From: Synergistaceae bacterium
GTDB taxonomy: Bacteria > Synergistota > Synergistia > Synergistales > Synergistaceae
NCBI GenBank assembly: GCA_031283975.1
Contig: JAITAT010000249.1
Coordinates: forward strand, 1-5,623
Reading direction: 5' to 3'
Length of the DNA stretch: 5,623 bases
The notes under the pieces were generated by a model. That model worked only from the letters and a program-made list of their open reading frames with translations, was not told the DNA's origin and did not search any database. The translations under genes and the position numbers were made by a program. Positions 1 to 5,623 of the stretch are shown one piece after another. Position 1 is the stretch's first letter; every line of letters begins with the position of its first letter.

Positions 1-1
1 A

Positions 2-1066
2 ATCAAACGGGAGGACGGGCTGATACGAATGGTGTTCGGGCTCGGCACCATGAGTACGAAACGAGGTTACGCCAGAACCTACTCTCTCACCAACCCATAC
101 CTCCGACCGGAGGGATCGAGCGCCTACAAAATAATGAAACACTCCCAGGAACATTTTCACGTAATCGACCGGACGACCGGAGAACTGACCACCATCGACA
201 TCAAAGAAGTCTGGCGCGACGCGTTCAGATGGCACCCCGATTTTTCCACCTACGCCAGCCTGTACATATACGACGAAAATCAGGGCTACTTCTGTCCTCT
301 CGACAGGATGAGCATTTTTTCCCCGGCGGAAGGGAAGATATGCATGCCGTTCGAACCGTTTCCCAAAGCCCACGCGGCCTTTTTCAAAACCATGTCCGGG
401 TTGCTGCCTCTGCTCCAGGAAAAAATGGGCGCCTACGCCGACATAGAGTTCGCCTACGAACCTCTCGAAAATATGCTCGAACTGCTGCAGGCGCGTCCGC
501 TCTGGATAAAGGAATGCGGTGACTCCGCGGAACCGCCGGCTTTCGACGAATGCGAGATCATACTGAAAGCCGACAGAATGGTAACGGACGGAAGTCGCGG
601 CTCGATCAAATACATGGTTCTGGTGGACCCGGAAATATACTCGTCCTGCCCGGACTTTCAGAGCGTCGCCCGCGCGCTCGGCGATATGAACAGAGCGCTC
701 TCCCCGGAGAAATACATCCTTGTCGCGCCCGGGCGGGTCGGGTCGAGCAATCCGGAACTCGGCGTGCCGGTCAGATACGACGAGATAACGAACGTCGCCT
801 GCATAGTCGAGGTGGGCATTCCAAAGACTGGGCACATGCCGGAACTGTCTTACGGGACTCATTTTTTCTCCGATCTCGAAACCGACAACGTTTACTACAT
901 GCCGGTATTCCAGGGAGACAAGGACAACGTATACAACGAGGGCTGGTTTGCCCGCAACGTGTTCGAATACGGCAACCACAAGGCTATAAGGCTGTATCGT
1001 GGAAACTTCTCGGTCTACTTGAACGGTGAACAGAACATCGGAATAGTGAGCTGCGCCGCGAGGTGA
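2..1066 (+). CDS. PEP/pyruvate-binding (PPDK N-terminal type) domain protein, 5'-truncated by window edge
   Basis: This is the C-terminal 354 residues of a longer protein. The frame is open from base 2 and reads IKREDGLIR before the first ATG (base 29), with no stop, so the true start lies outside the window. A GGGAGGA stretch 13 nt before that ATG is probably just coding. The segment VFGLGT, and QARPLW at 488-505, resemble the end of the PEP/pyruvate-binding domain of PEP synthase and pyruvate phosphate dikinase, where Q-x-RP closes the ATP-grasp-like fold. About 190 further residues follow, with APGRVGSSNPELGVPV near 695-742 and LSYGTHFFSDL near 845-877. These match the tail of stand-alone PEP/pyruvate-binding proteins, usually GPGRWGSS; here Trp is Val. 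No phosphohistidine swivelling domain or PEP-binding TIM barrel is present after the ATP-grasp part, so it is not a full PPDK or PpsA. The substrate is unknown; a cytosolic phosphotransfer or regulatory role is inference. Confidence 0.8.
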   Translation: MKREDGLIRMVFGLGTMSTKRGYARTYSLTNPYLRPEGSSAYKIMKHSQEHFHVIDRTTGELTTIDIKEVWRDAFRWHPDFSTYASLYIYDENQGYFCPLDRMSIFSPAEGKICMPFEPFPKAHAAFFKTMSGLLPLLQEKMGAYADIEFAYEPLENMLELLQARPLWIKECGDSAEPPAFDECEIILKADRMVTDGSRGSIKYMVLVDPEIYSSCPDFQSVARALGDMNRALSPEKYILVAPGRVGSSNPELGVPVRYDEITNVACIVEVGIPKTGHMPELSYGTHFFSDLETDNVYYMPVFQGDKDNVYNEGWFARNVFEYGNHKAIRLYRGNFSVYLNGEQNIGIVSCAAR

Positions 1067-1086
1067 CGCTCGTCTCCCCGCGGCGC
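1053..1086. repeat. GC-rich inverted repeat at the convergent gene junction
   Basis: Arms 1053-1063 and 1076-1086 enclose a 12-nt loop that contains the TGA stop of the PEP/pyruvate-binding gene. Read as minus-strand RNA (downstream of pgi) it forms 11 continuous pairs with one G-U. Read as plus-strand RNA there is one A-C mismatch. The better pairing on the minus strand suggests it belongs to the pgi transcript, beginning about 22 nt after its stop. No T run follows the hairpin on either strand, so it is not a classical intrinsic terminator. It could stabilise the 3' end or slow converging polymerases. Confidence 0.5.
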
Positions 1087-1089
1087 GGA

Positions 1090-1132
1090 TCCGGTTTCGG
1101 GTTTACGTCAGACCCGGACGGAGTCCTTTTTT
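1090..1132 (+). terminator. Possible intrinsic terminator for the plus-strand gene, inside the pgi 3' end
   Basis: CGGGT (1098-1102) pairs with ACCCG (1112-1116) across a 9-nt loop. It can be extended by TCCG/CGGA (1090-1093 with 1119-1122) across an internal loop. An alternative small hairpin, GGAC-gga-GTCC (1116-1126), directly precedes six T's at 1127-1132. The site lies 24-66 nt after the plus-strand stop. The structure overlaps the last codons of pgi and neither stem is strong, so the call is tentative. Confidence 0.35.
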
Positions 1133-2469
1133 ACCCGGCCGAAAAGCTCGACCGCTTCTTTCGCGTCGGCTTTGTAAGCGTCCCGGCCCATCATGCCGTA
1201 TGTGTAGCGTTTGCCCTGTTCCACACCGGGCTGGTCAAACGGGTTTATCCTCATCAGCCTTCCCGTTACCGCCGTCATATATTCATAAAAAAATATCAGC
1301 CCGCCCAGCGCCTTTGCGTCCAAACGCCCGACTTCTATCCACACCACCGGGCGATTGGCCTTGACGAGCGCGGATGCGGTGCTGGCCGCCTCGTAGCCCA
1401 GCATTTCCCCCAATTTCCTCCCGGAGAGATAAGACAGGCTTGAGAGCGATTCGTCCGCGATTTTCGGAAGCTCTATCTCGCCGGCGCGGTTTACCACGTT
1501 TATTATGGTATAGAGCTTGTCGTCGGGGCCAGCCGTATAGAGCTGAACCTGCGAATGCTGATCTATGGCGCCTAGCGCACGCACCGGAGTGGAGCCAACT
1601 CCGTCTTTGCCGACGCTCTCACCCCACAACTGGGCAAACCACTCCGCGAAGGTTTCAAGCCTGTTGGAGTACGGCATCAGAACGGTCATGGGACGCCCCG
1701 AAATCGAGTGAATATAGCTAGCGGCGGCGAGCCGCAGGGCCGGGTTTTCGCCGATGCCGCCGAGACCGGCGAGCGTATTTTTCATCTCTGACGCTCCGGC
1801 GGCCACGCTTTTTATGTCGCCGCCCAGAGCGGCGGCAGTGACCAGCCCGCATGCCGACAGAACAGAAAACCTGCCCCCGACGGATGGCGGTATCTCAAGC
1901 GACCGGCATCCTTTGGTGTTGGCGTATGAGCGGAAAACCCCGCTCCGCGGATCGGTGATGACCAGGATATCGCCGTCCACATCGCCTCCGGTCTCCTCCA
2001 TCTTCGAACGGAACCAGAGAAACTGAGACATCGTCTCGGCGGTCGCGCCCGATTTGCTGACCCCTATCAGAGCCGTCTTCGAGCCGCGAACCCTCTCCCA
2101 TATCGCGGACGTCTTTTCGGGATCCGGGTTGTCAGCCAGATAAAATTTCGGCCCCCCCGAATCCCTCTCGTTGAAATACATCGGCAGCAGCGCCTGATGC
2201 AACATCAGGTTCCCGAGCGCCGATCCGCCTATACCGGCGTGTATCACGGAATCATAGCCCGACAGCCACTCCGCCGCTTCGATAACATCGGACAGGTCAC
2301 GCCCGGGCAGGTTGTACCAGCCAAAACCCGTTTCCTCCGCGCGCGCGCCCTTTTCAATCCAGGATACGGCTTCGGCGCAAGGTTCCTCCAACGCTTCCAA
2401 ACGGTTCTCGAAACCCCGTTCCCTGCCGGAAGCGCATCCGAACGAAAAACTTATGGAGAGTTCGCCCAT
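1108..2469 (-). CDS. pgi: Glucose-6-phosphate isomerase
   Basis: Interconverts glucose 6-phosphate and fructose 6-phosphate in the cytosol (glycolysis/gluconeogenesis). The 453 residues fit the short bacterial form of about 450. Two SIS sugar-phosphate-binding subdomains are visible: GIGGSALG at residues 79-86, SKSGATAET at 138-146 and GGRFSVLS at 198-205. Catalytic candidates are all in place: Glu284 in WGESVGKDG, His305 in GAIDQHSQ, and Lys420 at the end of NPFDQPGVEQGK. The ATG at 2469 is preceded by AAAGGA 11 nt upstream, inside the end of the FolB-like gene, whose stop is only 8 nt away. The two are therefore very likely co-transcribed and perhaps translationally coupled. The gene is full length, with no frameshift or missing active-site residue seen. 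It converges on the PEP/pyruvate-binding gene with a 41-bp gap. Confidence 0.97.
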   Translation of the reverse strand: MGELSISFSFGCASGRERGFENRLEALEEPCAEAVSWIEKGARAEETGFGWYNLPGRDLSDVIEAAEWLSGYDSVIHAGIGGSALGNLMLHQALLPMYFNERDSGGPKFYLADNPDPEKTSAIWERVRGSKTALIGVSKSGATAETMSQFLWFRSKMEETGGDVDGDILVITDPRSGVFRSYANTKGCRSLEIPPSVGGRFSVLSACGLVTAAALGGDIKSVAAGASEMKNTLAGLGGIGENPALRLAAASYIHSISGRPMTVLMPYSNRLETFAEWFAQLWGESVGKDGVGSTPVRALGAIDQHSQVQLYTAGPDDKLYTIINVVNRAGEIELPKIADESLSSLSYLSGRKLGEMLGYEAASTASALVKANRPVVWIEVGRLDAKALGGLIFFYEYMTAVTGRLMRINPFDQPGVEQGKRYTYGMMGRDAYKADAKEAVELFGRVKKDSVRV

Positions 2470-2477
2470 GCCCGCGC

Positions 2478-2867
2478 CTATCCTTTCGCGTCCGCTTCGA
2501 AGTCCTTGCGGCCGCAGGAGACCTCGGCCACAGCGTAATCGACGCTGCCGGAGACGAATAGCTGTTTCCTCTTTATGGATATCGTGACATTAGAGGCCTT
2601 CGAGCATTCGGCGAGCAGATTGCGCGCTATCTTACCGGCGAGACTGACAATCGACCTGTATTTCGTCTCCATCATCACGTTCCTTGTAGTTTCGTACACA
2701 TCCGCGTCTTTTACCGCCGGCTCGGTTCTGGGAGAATCGTCGCCCGGCGTCATATCGAATTCGACTATGGCATCCACGGAGAACACCTGCCCCAGTTCCC
2801 TCTCAACCTCCAAAACCCCGTGAAAAGCGTGGAAGTTCATTCCCATCACCGCATGAATACCCTTCAT
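2478..2867 (-). CDS. FolB-like (dihydroneopterin aldolase family) T-fold protein with atypical active site
   Basis: This 129-residue protein belongs to the FolB family, which makes 6-hydroxymethyl-dihydropterin in folate synthesis and forms T-fold multimers. The diagnostic N-terminal part is FHAFHGVLEVERELGQVF (residues 12-29), and the C-terminal strand pair with SGSVDYAVAEV also fits. Aligned gaplessly with S. aureus FolB as I recall it, Glu22 is conserved. Tyr54 is Asp, the pterin-anchoring Glu74 is Val, and the catalytic Lys100 is Arg (in IKRKQ, flanked by lysines). An ordinary aldolase activity is therefore doubtful; a diverged paralogue or another T-fold function is possible. I chose ATG 2867 because AAGGAG (2879-2884) lies 11 nt before it but only 2 nt before the in-frame GTG at 2876. 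It is followed 8 nt later by pgi and preceded by an intrinsic terminator. Family assignment is firm, function is not. Confidence 0.85.
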   Translation of the reverse strand: MKGIHAVMGMNFHAFHGVLEVERELGQVFSVDAIVEFDMTPGDDSPRTEPAVKDADVYETTRNVMMETKYRSIVSLAGKIARNLLAECSKASNVTISIKRKQLFVSGSVDYAVAEVSCGRKDFEADAKG

Positions 2868-2903
2868 AGATATCACTGCTCCTTCGCGAGTTCAGATATG
2901 ATC

Positions 2904-2932
2904 ATTTCAAAAAAGCCGCGAGGATACGCCAA
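2904..2932 (-). promoter_or_regulatory. Weak candidate promoter for the folB-like/pgi pair
   Basis: TTGGCG (2927-2932) and TGAAAT (2904-2909) are separated by exactly 17 nt on the minus strand, each matching the sigma70 consensus at 4 of 6 positions. The -10 lacks the important second-position A, and both elements overlap the terminator hairpin, so this is speculative. No better promoter was found between the terminator and the folB-like start. Confidence 0.2.
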
Positions 2933-2946
2933 CCAATCCCCACGGC
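2909..2946 (-). terminator. Intrinsic terminator after the glutaredoxin-like gene
   Basis: On the minus strand, a 10-bp stem pairs bases 2937-2946 with 2915-2924. It has two G-U pairs and a 12-nt loop (2925-2936), and is followed immediately by six T's (2914-2909). It starts 57 nt after the glutaredoxin stop and ends 41 nt before the folB-like start. It should end the short glutaredoxin transcript and limit readthrough into folB-like/pgi. Confidence 0.8.
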
Positions 2947-3003
2947 TCAATCCGGCCCATAAAATCCCTTGCGGCGCCTATCGATGCTGCGCGGACAAAT
3001 GAA

Positions 3004-3273
3004 TTATACGAGAGCTTCTTCTTTGAGCGCCGATTTGATGGCTTCCTGATTGAAACCCACAACGTAGCGCTCCCCTATTTTTATCACCGGCACGCCGCGC
3101 TGGCGCGTTTTCTGAACCACTTCCTTCGCGGCCTCTCTGTCGACTCCGACGTCTATCGCCTCGAACGCGACGTTGAGGGATGATAAATAATCCTTGGCTT
3201 TGACGCACCACGGACAACTGCTGGTGAAAAAGACCTTCACTCCGCTTTCTTTAGCTTCTTCGCTCACTTTCAT
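3004..3273 (-). CDS. Glutaredoxin-like (YruB/NrdH-type) thioredoxin-fold protein
   Basis: A small cytosolic thiol-disulfide oxidoreductase of 89 residues from the chosen start. The strand VKVFFTSS leads into the CPWC active site at residues 20-23. The cis-proline segment GVPVI is at 60-64 and the usual VVGF at 71-74, which is the layout of YruB-family and NrdH-type glutaredoxins. The partner (ribonucleotide reductase, a peroxidase, or other) cannot be told from here. The frame stays open upstream to 3351, but a good promoter has its expected transcription start near 3298, excluding the longer versions. ATG 3273 has GAGG only 2 nt away. GTG 3267 sits 8 nt after the same GAGG, so it is a serious alternative start (87 residues). 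The gene is a single-gene transcription unit by its flanking promoter and terminator. Confidence 0.9.
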   Translation of the reverse strand: MKVSEEAKESGVKVFFTSSCPWCVKAKDYLSSLNVAFEAIDVGVDREAAKEVVQKTRQRGVPVIKIGERYVVGFNQEAIKSALKEEALV

Positions 3274-3304
3274 CACCTCGTATATATAATACTGTTTCAT
3301 GTCA

Positions 3305-3333
3305 ATCTTAATCGCAGCGATATCGCGAGTCAA
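3305..3333 (-). promoter_or_regulatory. Sigma70-like promoter for the glutaredoxin-like gene, with palindromic spacer
   Basis: On the minus strand, TTGACT (3328-3333) and TAAGAT (3305-3310) are separated by 17 nt, matching the consensus at 5/6 and 4/6 with ideal spacing. The expected transcription start is near 3298, giving a 5' leader of about 25 nt before ATG 3273. The spacer contains the perfect 10-bp palindrome GCGATATCGC (3317-3326), a possible operator. The promoter begins 20 nt past the purB stop. Confidence 0.6.
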
Positions 3334-3352
3334 TAGGCATTCCAGCCGCAAG

Positions 3353-4696
3353 CTAATCCGGCTGCGAAAAATCCTCGCCGCCGAATATCGGAAACCGCGC
3401 GAAGATATCGTCCACGTATTTCATGTAGAAATCGAGATCGAATATTTTTTTGACGCCGTCGGGATCCTCCTCCTTCAACTTCGACAACCGCGCGTCTCCG
3501 TCGAGAAGTTCCGCCATAGAGATACCTCCGCCGGATTGCACTCCATCCCAGCATCGCATCGCGTTTTCCTGCACCACGGCGTACGCCTCCTCCCTGGACA
3601 TGCCCTTCGCCACCAGTTCCAGCAGCGCTCTGCCGCTGAAAAGCAGGCCCTTCGTCATATCGAGGTTGCGTCTGATCATATCCTGATTCACGACCAGCCC
3701 GTCGACGATTTTTTTCATTATATTGGTCATATAATGAGCCAGATTGAACGAATCTCCCCAAATTACCCTCTCGACCGACGAGTGACTTATATCGCGCTCG
3801 TGCCAGAGCGCTATGTTCTCGAGGGCGCTCGAAGCGTACGCCCTCAGCAGCCTGGAGAGACCGCATACACGTTCGGACAGTATCGGATTTTTTTTGTGAG
3901 GCATGGCGGACGACCCCTTCTGCTTTTTCCCGAACGGTTCGCTCGCCTCCAATACCTCCGTCCTCTGAAGATGACGGATTTCGAGGGCAAGACGTTCGAG
4001 CCCGGCGCCATAAACCGCGATCGCGCCGGTAACACGCGCGTGACGGTCGCGCTGAATTATCTGAGTGGAGACTGGGTCTGGTTCGAGCCCCAGTACAGCG
4101 GCGACGCGCTCCTCTATACGCGGCGGGCAATTCGCGTATGTCCCCACCGCCCCCGAGAGCTTGCAGACTCTTATTTCGTTTCTGGCCAGTTTCATCCGTT
4201 CGATGTCGCGGCCCACCTCGGAGACAAAGCCCAGAAATTTCAGCCCGAAGGTCGTGGGCTCCGCGTGTATTCCGTGAGAACGGCCCGCGCAGGGAGTGTG
4301 CCTGTATTTCCACGCGACACGGGCCAGCGATTCATAAAGACACCCGGCCGCGCCGATGAGAACATCGAGCGCGTCCGACAGCAGCAGCGAAGCGGCGGTA
4401 TCTATGACGTCGCTGCTCGTCAGACCGAGATGGACGAACCTTCCGGACGGGCCGATGTTCTCGGCGACGCTGCTGACGAAAGCAATGACGTCGTGCTGCG
4501 TCTCCGCCTCTATCTCGGCTATCCGCCTCACATCGAAGGACGCGCGTTCGATTATCTCGTCGAGGCTCTCCGCCGGAATAACGCCGTCCTCCGCCCACGC
4601 GCGGCAGACAGCCAGCTCAACGTCCAGCCACCTGGCGAACTTGTTTTCGTCGGACCAGATTCGGCTCATTTCCTCCGTGCAATACTTGTCTATCAT
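3353..4696 (-). CDS. purB: Adenylosuccinate lyase
   Basis: Member of the fumarase/aspartase superfamily acting twice in purine synthesis: SAICAR to AICAR plus fumarate, and adenylosuccinate to AMP plus fumarate. At 447 residues it is slightly longer than the B. subtilis type (about 431). Visible motifs are His68 in TQHDV, FVHLGLTSSDVIDTA at 87-101, the general-acid His141 in GRSHGIHAEPT, and the superfamily signature GSSAMPHKKNPI at 261-272, carrying the catalytic serine on its mobile loop. HERDISHSSVER follows at 299-310. All active-site regions are intact. ATG 4696 is preceded by AGGAAGGA about 10 nt upstream, overlapping the end of the DUF4416 gene, whose stop lies 6 nt away, so the two are co-transcribed. 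A glutaredoxin promoter starts just after its stop; no terminator was seen in the 79 nt to the glutaredoxin start. Confidence 0.97.
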   Translation of the reverse strand: MIDKYCTEEMSRIWSDENKFARWLDVELAVCRAWAEDGVIPAESLDEIIERASFDVRRIAEIEAETQHDVIAFVSSVAENIGPSGRFVHLGLTSSDVIDTAASLLLSDALDVLIGAAGCLYESLARVAWKYRHTPCAGRSHGIHAEPTTFGLKFLGFVSEVGRDIERMKLARNEIRVCKLSGAVGTYANCPPRIEERVAAVLGLEPDPVSTQIIQRDRHARVTGAIAVYGAGLERLALEIRHLQRTEVLEASEPFGKKQKGSSAMPHKKNPILSERVCGLSRLLRAYASSALENIALWHERDISHSSVERVIWGDSFNLAHYMTNIMKKIVDGLVVNQDMIRRNLDMTKGLLFSGRALLELVAKGMSREEAYAVVQENAMRCWDGVQSGGGISMAELLDGDARLSKLKEEDPDGVKKIFDLDFYMKYVDDIFARFPIFGGEDFSQPD

Positions 4697-4702
4697 ACTT
4701 TG

Positions 4703-5254
4703 TCAATCCTTCCTGAGGCGTAACGCCCGGATATCGCGTTTCCAGTCGGCTCTGGCGGCGTTCAAAAAGTCGTCGTACACGCCGCCGGCGAAATCCGGGA
4801 AAGTATATGAAAAACTCTCCCAGCCCGATTTTCTGTAACACAAGGTCGTCTCGGCAAATATATCGTCCCAGAGGTAAATCCTGTGGGCATTGTCCTTGGT
4901 GGACGCCAGTATCAGTCTCGCTCCGTCGATGTATCCGGGATCGATATTCACTCTCCTCCCGGTATTGCCCCGCGCGCTTTCGGCCTCTATGGATATCGCC
5001 AGCTTCTTCCACACAACGAGCCCGAACGGATGCCTGAGTCCGGCGAAAGTGAAAAAACGCCTCGTCAGGCTGGGCGATATATCCTTGTAGTAATCCGTAT
5101 ACGCAAACGGATAGGGAGGACTCTTTCTCTCGATATCCCCAAAGGTTTCGGCCATACGCCTCATGCCCCATTCGAGCAGCTCATGCGAATCCGAGGGATG
5201 GAGTACTCCGGCGATCAGTTTGACGCCCACGCTATTCCCCGGATGTTTTCCCAT
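4703..5254 (-). CDS. DUF4416 family protein, function unknown
   Basis: This 183-residue soluble protein matches the DUF4416 family by its conserved blocks: VKLIAGVL near the start, PFAYTDYY at 49-56, RRVNIDPGYIDGARLILAST at 100-119, DNAHRIYLWDDIFAETTL at 121-138 and YTFPDF at 150-155. The invariant-looking Asp, His, Arg, Tyr and Glu residues in these blocks suggest a binding or catalytic site, but no biochemical role is known to me. The start is uncertain. ATG 5254 overlaps the upstream gene by 23 nt and lacks a clear ribosome site. GTG 5230 has GGGGA nearby and begins just after the upstream stop. ATG 5290 has AAGG 3 nt away but adds a Pro/Arg-rich stretch. The gene lies 6 nt before purB, so it is expressed with purine synthesis. 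Confidence 0.88.
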   Translation of the reverse strand: MGKHPGNSVGVKLIAGVLHPSDSHELLEWGMRRMAETFGDIERKSPPYPFAYTDYYKDISPSLTRRFFTFAGLRHPFGLVVWKKLAISIEAESARGNTGRRVNIDPGYIDGARLILASTKDNAHRIYLWDDIFAETTLCYRKSGWESFSYTFPDFAGGVYDDFLNAARADWKRDIRALRLRKD

Positions 5255-5623
5255 TTTTCGGGGCGGACGTTCGCGCGGCGGCGCCGCCATACGCCTTGCG
5301 GGCAGCGTTTTTATTCAGCCTGGCGAGATTGCCCGCGTTCTCGGGCATTCCGTCGCGCCCGGTTTTCACCGGCGCTTCGCCGTTCTCCGTCTCTTCCTCG
5401 AAAAGCGCGCGATCCGGCGGCGCGATCTTTTTCGCCCTTTTCGGTTTTACGGCCGCCGTTTTTGGGGGAGTTTCGGGCAAAACCGGGGCGATTTTCTCCG
5501 GGGGGTTCAGTTCCGCCGGTTCTGGTTTTCGTTCTTCCTCAGCCATATCGGCCGGCAAATCGACCGCCAGTCTGCCGATCAACTCCCCTTCCCAAAAACA
5601 AGGTATGACCTCCGCCGCGTTTT
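5232..5623 (-). CDS. Unrecognised protein with disordered Pro/Ala/Lys/Glu-rich C-terminal tail, 5'-truncated
   Basis: The frame is open from the right edge of the window to the TAG at 5232-5234, giving 130 visible residues. The first visible codon is complete at 5619-5621. The beginning NAAEVIPCFWEGELIGRLAV looks like the end of a folded domain. From about DLPADMAEE on, the sequence is low-complexity, with charged and Pro-rich stretches (for example APVLPETPPKTAAVKPKRAK), then a basic Ala/Asn/Lys-rich end. No signal peptide, membrane segment or known domain is seen. The TTG at 5582 is unlikely to be the real start because the reading continues sensibly upstream. Its 3' end overlaps or abuts the DUF4416 gene, so it heads the same operon with purB. 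I do not recognise the family; the basic disordered tail could bind nucleic acid or a partner, but that is inference. Confidence 0.7.
   Translation of the reverse strand, partial: NAAEVIPCFWEGELIGRLAVDLPADMAEEERKPEPAELNPPEKIAPVLPETPPKTAAVKPKRAKKIAPPDRALFEEETENGEAPVKTGRDGMPENAGNLARLNKNAARKAYGGAAARTSAPKNGKTSGE

Noticed and set aside
29..1066. ATG at 29 as the real start of the PEP/pyruvate-binding gene, with GGGAGGA upstream
   Set aside because: The frame is open to the window edge and the residues before the ATG (KREDGLIR) fit the family. The QARP motif only about 150 residues in shows most of the domain is upstream.
2873..2960. A possible 28-residue protein if one T of the T6 run (2909-2914) were missing, ending 5 nt before the folB-like ATG
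   Set aside because: The T run is explained by the intrinsic terminator, and the required +1 shift has no other support. The fused peptide matches nothing I know.
3300..3305. TTGACA on the minus strand as a second -35 for glutaredoxin, with TATATA downstream
   Set aside because: The TATATA-like boxes fall only 11 or 13 nt away and overlap the ribosome-binding region. The TTGACT-17-TAAGAT pair just upstream is better spaced.
3330..4313. A 327-codon minus-strand frame within purB
   Set aside because: Arg/Gly-rich shadow translation out of frame with purB, with no domain or start signals.
4697..4702. A possible riboswitch or purine-responsive leader before purB
   Set aside because: Only 6 nt separate the DUF4416 stop from the purB start, leaving no room for a leader structure.
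3299..4723. A 474-codon plus-strand open frame lying across all of purB
   Set aside because: Its translation has no recognisable domain and is the mirror of the strongly supported purB codons. Long antisense frames are common opposite GC-rich genes.

Overview
The window is a moderately GC-rich, densely coded bacterial chromosome segment with seven protein-coding regions. Two are cut by the window edges. No tRNA, rRNA, CRISPR array or mobile element is visible. Starts are a mix of ATG and possible GTG with AGGA/GAGG-type ribosome binding sites. The gene set is core metabolism plus one uncharacterised conserved family. The taxon cannot be fixed from this alone; the combination (short-form Pgi, DUF4416, PEP/pyruvate-binding protein with a GxxSS-type tail, YruB-like glutaredoxin) would fit an anaerobe such as a member of Synergistota, but that is a low-confidence impression.

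Left part (1-1110): the 3' end of a plus-strand gene encoding a protein with a PPDK-type PEP/pyruvate-binding (ATP-grasp-like) domain and a roughly 190-residue C-terminal extension. It meets the leftward genes tail to tail, with only 41 bp between stop codons. That junction carries a strong GC hairpin, and a weaker hairpin plus T run lies just inside pgi.

Middle and right (1108-5623): everything is on the minus strand. In transcription order it is: an unrecognised protein with a long disordered Pro/Ala/Lys/Glu-rich tail (5' end outside the window), a DUF4416 protein, adenylosuccinate lyase (purB), a small glutaredoxin-like protein, a FolB-like T-fold protein, and glucose-6-phosphate isomerase (pgi). 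The first three are overlapping or 6 nt apart and look like one operon. The glutaredoxin gene has its own sigma70-like promoter in the purB-grx junction and a convincing intrinsic terminator after it. folB-like and pgi are 8 nt apart and form a last transcriptional pair, reached by readthrough or from a weak promoter that overlaps the terminator.

The genes serve purine synthesis (PurB), upper glycolysis/gluconeogenesis (Pgi), PEP/pyruvate-linked chemistry (PPDK-N protein) and thiol redox (glutaredoxin). The most notable observation is the FolB-like protein. It aligns without gaps to Staphylococcus aureus dihydroneopterin aldolase as I recall that sequence, yet it has lost three of the four functional residues, including the glutamate that anchors the pterin. 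It may therefore not be a dihydroneopterin aldolase. No wholly new multi-gene system is evident.
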